Shown here piece by piece: positions 1-5,168 of a stretch of DNA of 19,205 nt (its first letter is position 1; each line of letters opens with the position of its first letter). The notes below the pieces were generated by a model, which did no database searches, was not told the origin of the DNA, and worked only from the letters and a program-made list of their open reading frames with translations. This DNA comes from Candidatus Methylomirabilota bacterium (lineage in GTDB: Bacteria > Methylomirabilota > Methylomirabilia > Methylomirabilales > 2-02-FULL-66-22). Where the stretch lies: NCBI GenBank assembly GCA_016208645.1, contig JACQXP010000472.1, forward strand, positions 1 through 19,205, written 5' to 3'. The position numbers were made by a program, and so were the translations under genes.

Positions 1-116
1 ATACGGTCTTCGACGAGGGAGAGTTTCAGCGGCGACGGGCAGAGGCGGATCCCTTCCTAACCGAGGTCCTCGGCGGCAGGAACGTCCTGCTCATCGGGCG
101 CGACGATGGCGTATGA
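1..116 (+). CDS. MNT-type nucleotidyltransferase, C-terminal end (5' partial)
   Basis: The reading frame that enters the window at base 3 codes for about 37 residues and stops at TGA 114-116. The visible end contains FDEGEF, then DPFLTEVLGGRNVLLIG. This is the usual C-terminal pattern of small minimal nucleotidyltransferase (MNT) proteins that precede HEPN genes. The catalytic GSxxxG and DxD motifs would lie upstream of the window and cannot be checked. The stop codon lies inside the next gene, an 11-base overlap, so the two are probably translationally coupled. MNT partners typically act as antitoxins that modify or neutralise the HEPN protein. The family call rests on the short tail plus the HEPN neighbour. 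Confidence 0.6.
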   Translation, partial: TVFDEGEFQRRRAEADPFLTEVLGGRNVLLIGRDDGV

Positions 117-555
117 GGACCTCCGGGAGAAAGGCCTCGTCGAGGACATCAAGCCGAACTTCCCGGTGGTCAGTACGCTCATCGCCCGAGCCATGAAGGA
201 TCTGGTGACGGCCCGGGCCAACGCCAGCATCGACCGGGAGTGGGCGTATGCGATCGCGTACCAGGGGATGCTGCGGGCGGCTCGGGCGATGATCACTGCG
301 GAGGGGTTGCGTCCGCGCGGTCGGGATCAGTCGCGCACGGTCGTGCTGCTGGCGGGAGCCATCCTGGGCGGCGACATGCGATCCCTGGTAAACGCATTCG
401 ACCGGATGCGGCGCCGCTCGCAGGCGATTCTGGAGGAACCCGGGCAACCGATCTCCCGGTACGAGGTGGAAGGCTCCATCAAGGACGCGCAGAAGTTCAT
501 CGAGCGGACCGTGGAGTTCACGCGGACGAAGAACCCCCAGTTGACACTTCTCTAG
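106..555 (+). CDS. HEPN domain protein (toxin-like partner of MNT)
   Basis: This 149-residue, helix-rich protein has the pattern of HEPN proteins paired with MNT nucleotidyltransferases. It has an N-terminal helix with AMKDLVTARAN, then REWAYAIAYQGMLRAARAMI, then GLRPRGRDQSRTVV, and a C-terminal KDAQKFIERT helix. HEPN proteins of this type are often RNases and toxins whose active site is Rx4-6H. Here R71 is present, but the position where relatives have His (after R71-G-R-D-Q) is Ser76, so the canonical catalytic His appears to be missing. It may therefore be a non-catalytic or decayed HEPN. ATG 106 lies within the end of the upstream gene, which argues for coupled translation; there is no strong Shine-Dalgarno sequence. 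The HEPN fold call is fairly secure. Toxin activity is inference. Confidence 0.8.
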   Translation: MAYEDLREKGLVEDIKPNFPVVSTLIARAMKDLVTARANASIDREWAYAIAYQGMLRAARAMITAEGLRPRGRDQSRTVVLLAGAILGGDMRSLVNAFDRMRRRSQAILEEPGQPISRYEVEGSIKDAQKFIERTVEFTRTKNPQLTLL

Positions 556-695
556 CAGTCTCTCGGGGTAGTGCGCAGGGTGGGGTGAGCGAAGGCAGAG
601 GAGCAGGCACCCACAGGGGCTGCCGAGGACAGATCGGACGCGTCCCCACCTCGGTGAGAAGGCTCGGAACGTGACCGCGAAAGGAGGTGATGCAA

Positions 696-740
696 GTGGC
701 GGCCAAGAAGAAGGCGAAGAAGGCCAAGAAGAAGAAGTAG
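696..740 (+). CDS. Lysine-rich micro-peptide 1 (14 aa)
   Basis: A GTG start at 696 follows AGGAGG (682-687) with 8 bases between them, an ideal ribosome binding site. It opens a 14-residue frame, MAAKKKAKKAKKKK, ending at TAG 738-740. Nine residues are Lys, all encoded by AAG, and the rest are Ala apart from the start. An in-frame ATG at 690 exists but sits only 2 bases after the Shine-Dalgarno core, so GTG is preferred. A diverged second copy with the same signals follows at 811. The function is unknown. The composition resembles histone-H1-like basic tails, and a lysine-sensing leader peptide is another possibility. Two copies with conserved start signals argue against chance, but no family can be named. 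Confidence 0.55.
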   Translation: MAAKKKAKKAKKKK

Positions 741-750
741 TACCGACCCT

Positions 751-772
751 GTCTGAGTTGGCAGACTCAGGC
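751..772 (+). other. Small stem-loop between the two micro-peptide genes
   Basis: GTCTGAGT (751-758) can pair with ACTCAGGC (765-772) around a 6-base loop, an 8-bp stem with one G-U pair. It lies 11 bases after the stop of micro-peptide 1. No T-run follows, so it is not a classical terminator. It could stabilise or separate the two peptide messages. Confidence 0.35.
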
Positions 773-810
773 CGTTCCCGAACGTGGAATCGCAAAAGGA
801 GGTGATGTGC

Positions 811-861
811 GTGGCGACCAAGAAGAAGGCGACGAAGAAGGCTGCCAAGAAGAAGAAGTAG
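811..861 (+). CDS. Lysine-rich micro-peptide 2 (16 aa)
   Basis: A GTG start at 811 follows AGGAGG (797-802) with 8 bases between them. The frame reads MATKKKATKKAAKKKK and stops at TAG 859-861. Nine of 16 residues are Lys, all AAG. The upstream block, from GAACGTG through AAAGGAGGTGATG, matches the block before micro-peptide 1, so the two units look like a diverged tandem duplication that keeps the ribosome binding site, the GTG start and the Lys-block pattern. An in-frame ATG at 805 is too close to the Shine-Dalgarno core. A strong hairpin follows 15 bases after the stop. The role is unknown. Selection on the coding content is suggested by the shared peptide pattern despite different lengths. 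Confidence 0.55.
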   Translation: MATKKKATKKAAKKKK

Positions 862-875
862 TCTCGGCAACCTCA

Positions 876-899
876 CGCTGGGGGCGGCACCCCCCAGCG
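876..899 (+). terminator. Strong GC hairpin after the micro-peptide genes
   Basis: CGCTGGGGG (876-884) pairs perfectly with CCCCCAGCG (891-899) around a 6-base loop: 9 bp, almost all G-C. The bases after it (GCACTCATAG) are not a T-run, so it is an imperfect intrinsic terminator. It may instead be a 3'-end stabiliser or a pause hairpin for the micro-peptide transcript. Confidence 0.45.
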
Positions 900-1053
900 G
901 CACTCATAGTGTATTCATATCGCCTTGGATTCGTCAAGACATTAATCGAATAATTTTGCTATATAGTTTTTCAGGGGGTTGCAACGGGAATATAAAGTCA
1001 TACATGAGATAGCTTGAGGCACCTTTTGGCGGGCTCTCCAGCGAGTTTCGCAC
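900..1053. other. AT-rich intergenic island
   Basis: No gene is supported here. From about 903 to 1010 the base composition shifts sharply to A+T (for example TTAATCGAATAATTTTGC and ATATAAAGTCATACATGA), against a uniformly G+C-rich surround. It contains several TATA-like strings (TATATA at 960-965, TATAAA at 991-996), but none has a well-spaced -35 partner. It could be a promoter or UP-element region, or a foreign insert remnant. Confidence 0.5.
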
Positions 1054-1083
1054 TTGCTCCTGGCTCCTCAGGTGTGTTAGTGT
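1054..1083 (+). promoter_or_regulatory. Candidate sigma-70-type promoter for the aldehyde dehydrogenase group
   Basis: TTGCTC (1054-1059) and TAGTGT (1078-1083) are separated by 18 bases. The -10 region is embedded in TGTTAGTGT (1075-1083). The identical 9-mer forms the -10 region of the better promoter before the TPR gene at 18345-18373, which raises confidence. Transcription would begin near 1090, just before the terminator hairpin at 1125-1150 and about 210 bases before the ATG. Confidence 0.4.
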
Positions 1084-1124
1084 CCTCGTAGTAACACCTT
1101 CGGTTTCGAACCCACTTCACAATC

Positions 1125-1150
1125 GCCCATGGGACCTCCCGTGGGCTTTT
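1125..1150 (+). terminator. Intrinsic terminator, possibly an attenuator
   Basis: GCCCATGGG (1125-1133) pairs with CCCGTGGGC (1138-1146), with one T-G wobble and a tight ACCT loop. It is followed immediately by TTTT (1147-1150) and then a pyrimidine run. It lies about 35 bases after the predicted transcription start of the promoter at 1054-1083 and 150 bases before the aldehyde dehydrogenase. It could therefore act as a leader attenuator or end a very short RNA. Confidence 0.65.
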
Positions 1151-1238
1151 CCTTCTTCCCCCCGGAGGGTGAGCGGTTCCAGAGAGTAATCAGGATACGT
1201 CGGGCGGGAGCCCCGTGCTGCTCTCGCGGACGAAATAC

Positions 1239-1250
1239 CGGTCGCGACCG
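1239..1250. promoter_or_regulatory. 12-bp perfect palindrome, possible operator
   Basis: CGGTCGCGACCG at 1239-1250 is a perfect inverted repeat 50 bases before the aldehyde dehydrogenase start. Its position in the leader would suit a dimeric repressor site. In such G+C-rich DNA a chance palindrome is quite possible. No regulator gene is adjacent. Confidence 0.25.
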
Positions 1251-1299
1251 CGCTGGCCGGGTTGTGACGCGCGGGTGTCTTCCGCGGAGGATTTGGATC

Positions 1300-2787
1300 A
1301 TGGCAGATCGATTTCAGAACTTCACTGACGGCAAATGGGTGGATGCCGCCAACGGGACGACCTTCGACGACATCAATCCAGCGAATAAGACGGAAGTCCT
1401 GGGTGCCTTCCCGCGCTCGGACCACCGGGACGTGGATCGGGCGGTGGAGGCGGCCAAGGCGCACTTTCCCAAGTGGCGCCGCGTCCCGGCCCCGCGACGG
1501 GCGGAGATCCTCTTCCGGGCCGGCGAGATCCTGGTGCGCCGGAAGGAGGAACTGGCCCACCTCATGACCCGGGAGATGGGGAAGGTGCTGAAGGAGTCCC
1601 GGGGCGACGTGCAGGAAGCCATCGACATGATGTATTACATCGCCGGCGAGGGCCGGCGCCTGTGGGGGGAGACCACCCCCTCGGAGCTCCCCGACAAGTT
1701 CGCCATGACGGTCCGGGTTCCGCTGGGGGTCGTCGGCCTCATCACTCCCTGGAACTTCCCGCTGGCGATCCCCACCTGGAAGCTGGCCCCGGCGCTGGTG
1801 GCGGGCAACACCGTGGTCTTCAAGCCGGCCGAGGATACCCCGCTGATGGCCGTCCGCCTGGTGGAGATCTTGCTCGAGGCGGGCCTGCCGCCCGGGGTGG
1901 TCAACCTCGTTCACGGCTTCGGCGAGGAAGCCGGAGCGCCCCTGGTCCGGCACCCGGACGTGGCACTGGTCTCCTTCACGGGATCCTCCGAGGTCGGACG
2001 CGAGGTGGCCATCGCCTGCGCCGCCGAGCACAAGCGCGTCTCGCTGGAGATGGGAGGGAAGAACCCGATCCTGGTGATGGAGGATGCCGACCTGGACCTG
2101 GCGGTGGACGGAACGATCTGGGGAGGATTCGGGACGTCGGGCCAGCGCTGCACCGCCTCCTCGCGTATCCTCGTGCACAGGAAGGTGGTGAAGGAATTCG
2201 CCGACCGCCTGGTGACGAAGGCCCAGGCCCTCCGGCTGGGGGATGGGCTGTCGCCAGCCACGGACATGGGACCGGTCGTGAATGAAACCCAGCTCAAACG
2301 GATCCACGCCTACACCAAGCACGGCCTCAAGGAAGGGGCCAAGCTTCTGTGCGGAGGCGAGATCTCCCGGGAGGGCGAATGCAAGAAGGGATTCTTCTAC
2401 ACCCCCACGGTGTTCGCGGATGTGACCCCCAAGATGCGGATCGCGCAGGAGGAGATTTTCGGTCCCACCGTGTCCATCCTGCCCGTAGCCGGCCTGGAGG
2501 AGGCCATTGAGGTGGCCAACGCGAGCCGCTACGGGCTCTCGTCGGCGATCTACACCCGGGACATCCACAAGGCCTTCCGCGCCATCGAGATGCTGGGCGC
2601 CGGGATCACCTACGTGAACGCCTCGACCATCGGGGCAGAGGTGCACCTGCCCTTCGGGGGAATCCGCCAGACGGGCAACGGGCATCGCGAGGGCGGCCGG
2701 CAGGTGATGGACGTCTTCACCGAATGGAAGGCGGTGTACATTGATTACAGTGGGAAGCTCCAGCGGGCGCAGATCGACGTGAGCTGA
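1300..2787 (+). CDS. NAD(P)+-dependent aldehyde dehydrogenase
   Basis: This 495-residue member of the aldehyde dehydrogenase superfamily oxidises an aldehyde to the acid in the cytosol. All hallmark residues are visible: oxyanion Asn152 in PWNFP, Lys175 in VFKPAE for cofactor binding, the GSSEVG turn at 228-233, general base Glu250 in SLEMGGKNP and nucleophile Cys284 in GQRCTA. The C-terminal LPFGGIRQTGNGHREGG and the TEWKAVYIDYSGK oligomerisation tail are typical of semialdehyde-type enzymes, but the substrate cannot be read from sequence. ATG 1300 is chosen because GGAGG (1286-1290) precedes it at a good distance and the protein then starts like its family. An upstream in-frame ATG at 1129 falls inside the terminator hairpin. 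The neighbours suggest an amino-acid-derived semialdehyde as substrate; this is inference. Confidence 0.93.
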   Translation: MADRFQNFTDGKWVDAANGTTFDDINPANKTEVLGAFPRSDHRDVDRAVEAAKAHFPKWRRVPAPRRAEILFRAGEILVRRKEELAHLMTREMGKVLKESRGDVQEAIDMMYYIAGEGRRLWGETTPSELPDKFAMTVRVPLGVVGLITPWNFPLAIPTWKLAPALVAGNTVVFKPAEDTPLMAVRLVEILLEAGLPPGVVNLVHGFGEEAGAPLVRHPDVALVSFTGSSEVGREVAIACAAEHKRVSLEMGGKNPILVMEDADLDLAVDGTIWGGFGTSGQRCTASSRILVHRKVVKEFADRLVTKAQALRLGDGLSPATDMGPVVNETQLKRIHAYTKHGLKEGAKLLCGGEISREGECKKGFFYTPTVFADVTPKMRIAQEEIFGPTVSILPVAGLEEAIEVANASRYGLSSAIYTRDIHKAFRAIEMLGAGITYVNASTIGAEVHLPFGGIRQTGNGHREGGRQVMDVFTEWKAVYIDYSGKLQRAQIDVS

Positions 2788-2788
2788 G

Positions 2789-2829
2789 CAGGGGGGCAGG
2801 GGCAGGAGGCAGGAGGCAGAAGGCAGGAG
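2789..2829 (+). repeat. GGCAGGA heptamer tandem repeat
   Basis: Units GGCAGGA at 2801-2807, 2808-2814, 2815-2821 (variant GGCAGAA) and 2822-2828 follow a G-rich lead-in (2789-2800) just after the aldehyde dehydrogenase stop. It is a purine-rich short tandem repeat in the 81-base gap before the next gene. The run of G blocks could form a G-quadruplex in the mRNA or coding strand. Confidence 0.8.
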
Positions 2830-2868
2830 CGAACCGGGGAAACGGCGACGCGGAGACGCGGGGAAACC

Positions 2869-3843
2869 ATGGGCAGTGAGGTGCTGTACCTCTCGCGCGC
2901 GGACGTTGAAAAGGTCGGTCTTCCCATGGCGGAGGTCATTACTGCCGTGGAGGCGGTCTTCCGGGAAAAGGGCGAAGGTCGGGTGGAGATGCCGTCCAAG
3001 ATCGGAATCCATCCTGCCCCCGATGACTTTCTTCATGCCATGCCGGCGTATGTTGCGTCGCCGCGCGCGGCCGGAATCAAGTGGGTCGGAAACTTCTTAC
3101 AGAACCGGGCCCGGGGTCTGCCGACTATCAGTGGTCTCGTGCTGTTGAACGATCCCGACACGGGCCTTCCCATGGCTATCATGGACTGCACCTGGATCAC
3201 GGCGAAGCGGACGGGGGCGGCCAGCGCAGTTGCGGGCAAGTACCTTGCCAACAGAGATGCCGCGTCGCTCACCATCATCGGCTGCGGGGTGCAGGGACGC
3301 AGCCACCTGGAGGCCATGCTGGTCCAGTTCCCGAACGTTCGGCTCGTCAACGCCTACGACCGGGTCCGAGCGAACTCGGAGCGATTCGTCCGGGAGATGC
3401 AGGCGATTCATCGGGTGCACCTGGTCGCCGCGGCCGGGTACGAAGCGGCGGTGCGGGACGCGGACATCCTCGTGACCGCAGCCGAGATCCTGAAGCACCC
3501 GACCCCGGTCATCCGCCCCGAATGGATCAAGCCGGGCGCCTTCTGTATGGCGGTGGATTTCGACTCCCAGTTCACCCCGGAGGCCACGGGGGCCATGGAC
3601 CTTGTCTATACCGATGACGTGGCCCAGATGGAGTACTATCGGACGCAGGGCTACTTCCGGGCCACCCCCGCCGTGCAGGGCGATCTGGGCGAGGTGGTGG
3701 CGGGCAGGAAACCGGGCCGGACCAAACCAGAGCAGCGAACGATGGCCATGCACCTGGGGCTGGCGATCGAGGACGTGGTGACGGCGGTCCGGATCTACGA
3801 GCGAGCGGTGGGCCAGGGGAACGGCACCCGGTTGCTGCTTTGA
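2869..3843 (+). CDS. Ornithine cyclodeaminase / mu-crystallin family protein
   Basis: This 324-residue NAD(P)-dependent enzyme belongs to the ornithine cyclodeaminase/mu-crystallin family. Members convert ornithine or lysine to proline or pipecolate, or reduce cyclic ketimines. Visible landmarks are Lys71 in GIKWVGN, Arg114 in TAKRTGAASAVA (both substrate-contact positions in the family), the Rossmann motif IGCGVQGRSH (137-146) and Asp230 in AVDFDSQ, which sits where the catalytic Asp of ornithine cyclodeaminase lies. Length is normal. ATG 2869 gives the family-like start MGSEVLYLSRADV; the ribosome site is weak (GGAGA at 2852). It lies between an aldehyde dehydrogenase and a glutaryl-CoA dehydrogenase, which hints at a lysine- or cyclic-imine-processing role. 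The precise substrate is not determinable. Confidence 0.88.
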   Translation: MGSEVLYLSRADVEKVGLPMAEVITAVEAVFREKGEGRVEMPSKIGIHPAPDDFLHAMPAYVASPRAAGIKWVGNFLQNRARGLPTISGLVLLNDPDTGLPMAIMDCTWITAKRTGAASAVAGKYLANRDAASLTIIGCGVQGRSHLEAMLVQFPNVRLVNAYDRVRANSERFVREMQAIHRVHLVAAAGYEAAVRDADILVTAAEILKHPTPVIRPEWIKPGAFCMAVDFDSQFTPEATGAMDLVYTDDVAQMEYYRTQGYFRATPAVQGDLGEVVAGRKPGRTKPEQRTMAMHLGLAIEDVVTAVRIYERAVGQGNGTRLLL

Positions 3844-3920
3844 ATGTCGATATTGCTTGAATATGCCTCCCGTTTGATTCCGACTGGACCGGGTTAGGCG
3901 GTGAGGTAAGGGGGAGCGTC

Positions 3921-5087
3921 ATGAGCGGGTTCACGGGCGTGGATTACTACGAGGTGGAGGGACTCCTCTCGGAAGAGGAACGGATGATGCGGGACCTGGC
4001 CCGGGCCTTCACGGACGAGCAGATCCTCCCCGGCATCGCCCGGCACTTTCGCGAGGGGACGTTCCCGACGGGCCTCGTCCGGAAGCTGGGTGAGCTGGGG
4101 TTTCTCGGGGCCAATCTCCAGGGCTACGGGTGCGCGGGCATCAACAATGTGGCCTACGGGCTGATCCTGCAAGAGCTGGAGCGGGGCGATTCGGGCGTGC
4201 GGAGTTTCGCCTCGGTCCAGGGGTCCCTGGTCATGTACCCGATTTACACCTTCGGCTCCGAGGCGCAGAAGCAGCGCTGGCTGCCGCGGCTGGCGACGGG
4301 CGAGGCCGTGGGCTGCTTCGGCCTGACCGAGCCCGACTTCGGCTCGGACCCCGGGAACATGGCCGCCAAGGCCGTGCGGGTGGGGAGCGAATACGTCCTG
4401 AACGGCACCAAGCTCTGGATCACCAACGGCAGCATCGCCGACGTGGCCGTGGTCTGGGCCAAACTGGACGGCGTGATCCGCGGCTTCCTGGTGGAGAAGG
4501 GGATGCCCGGCTTCACCGCCCGGGACATCCACGGGAAGCACTCCATGCGCGCCTCGGTGACCTCGGAACTCTCCTTCCAGGATTGCCGCATCCCGGCCGA
4601 CAACCTCCTGCCAAAGAGCGAGGGACTGCGCTCGCCCCTGTCCTGCCTGAACCAGGCACGCTACGGCATCGCGTGGGGGGCCGTGGGAGCCGCCGTGGCG
4701 TGTTACCAGGCGGCCCTGACGTACAGCCGCCAGCGCATCCAGTTCGGGAAGCCCATCGCCTCGTTCCAGCTCGTTCAGCAGAAGCTCGTCCACATGCTGA
4801 CCGAGATCACGAAGGCGCAGCTTCTGTGCCTGCAGCTCGGGCGCCTCAAGGATGCCGGCCGCCTCCGGCACACGCAGGTGTCGCTGGCCAAGCGGAACAA
4901 CGTGGCCGCGGCCCTGGAGATCGCCCGCCTGGCCCGGGATATCCACGGGGCCAGCGGCATCGTGGACGAATATCCCGTGATCCGGCACCTGCTGAACCTG
5001 GAGTCGGTCTTCACCTACGAGGGGACCCACGATATTCACACCCTGATCCTGGGGCGGGACATCACCGGCATCTCGGCCCTGGAGTGA
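3921..5087 (+). CDS. gcdH: Glutaryl-CoA dehydrogenase-type acyl-CoA dehydrogenase
   Basis: This 388-residue FAD enzyme matches glutaryl-CoA dehydrogenases closely. It has LTEPDFGSDPGNM (135-147), WITNG (166-170), ARYGIAWG (246-253) and the C-terminal TYEGTHDIHTLILGRDITG. Glu367 in YEGT is the catalytic base. Arg94 and Ser98 in VRSFASVQ coincide with the residues that bind the distal carboxylate in the human enzyme, supporting a dicarboxylyl-CoA substrate. The reaction oxidises and decarboxylates glutaryl-CoA to crotonyl-CoA, the end of lysine, tryptophan and related catabolism, passing electrons to ETF. AAGGGGGAG just before ATG 3921 is a good ribosome site. The 77-base gap before it holds no clear terminator, so it may be co-transcribed with the upstream two genes. 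Confidence 0.92.
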   Translation: MSGFTGVDYYEVEGLLSEEERMMRDLARAFTDEQILPGIARHFREGTFPTGLVRKLGELGFLGANLQGYGCAGINNVAYGLILQELERGDSGVRSFASVQGSLVMYPIYTFGSEAQKQRWLPRLATGEAVGCFGLTEPDFGSDPGNMAAKAVRVGSEYVLNGTKLWITNGSIADVAVVWAKLDGVIRGFLVEKGMPGFTARDIHGKHSMRASVTSELSFQDCRIPADNLLPKSEGLRSPLSCLNQARYGIAWGAVGAAVACYQAALTYSRQRIQFGKPIASFQLVQQKLVHMLTEITKAQLLCLQLGRLKDAGRLRHTQVSLAKRNNVAAALEIARLARDIHGASGIVDEYPVIRHLLNLESVFTYEGTHDIHTLILGRDITGISALE

Positions 5088-5114
5088 CCTGATTGAGCGC
5101 ACGGTTGCCCCTCC

Positions 5115-5130
5115 CGGCACGATATTTGCT
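5115..5130 (+). promoter_or_regulatory. Sigma-54 (-24/-12) promoter for the lptC-lptA-lptB-rpoN operon
   Basis: CGGCACGATATTTGCT matches the sigma-54 consensus TGGCACG-N4-TTGCW at every defined position except the first T (C here). The invariant GG (5116-5117) and GC (5128-5129) are separated by exactly 10 bases, as required. The start of transcription would be near 5141, upstream of the Shine-Dalgarno AGGAG (5157-5161) and ATG 5169, so the geometry is consistent. Since rpoN is the fourth gene downstream, this implies sigma-54 control of its own operon. Sigma-54 promoters need an enhancer-binding activator; none is encoded in the window. Confidence 0.7.
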
Positions 5131-5158
5131 TTACATTGCTCGCGCCCCTATGTTATAG
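5130..5158 (+). promoter_or_regulatory. Weak overlapping sigma-70-like candidate
   Basis: TTTACA (5130-5135) and TTATAG (5153-5158) are spaced by 17 bases. This overlaps the sigma-54 element and the ribosome binding site of lptC, so a transcript would be nearly leaderless. It could give basal expression alongside the sigma-54 start, but the -10 match is poor. Confidence 0.2.
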
Positions 5159-5168
5159 GAGTGCCGTC

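Noticed and set aside
541..574. TTGACA (541-546) with TAGTGC (569-574) as a promoter for the micro-peptides
   Set aside because: The 22-base spacing is too long for sigma-70, and the -35-like string overlaps the last codons of the HEPN gene. It may be worth a look only because TAGTG recurs in the other promoter candidates.
1095..1120. tRNA T-arm-like string GGTTTCGAACCC
   Set aside because: No acceptor, D or anticodon arms can be folded around it; it is just a short palindrome in the leader.
1129..1299. N-terminal extension of the aldehyde dehydrogenase from ATG 1129
   Set aside because: This ATG lies inside the terminator hairpin, lacks a ribosome site, and the added residues are not part of the family; ATG 1300 has GGAGG.
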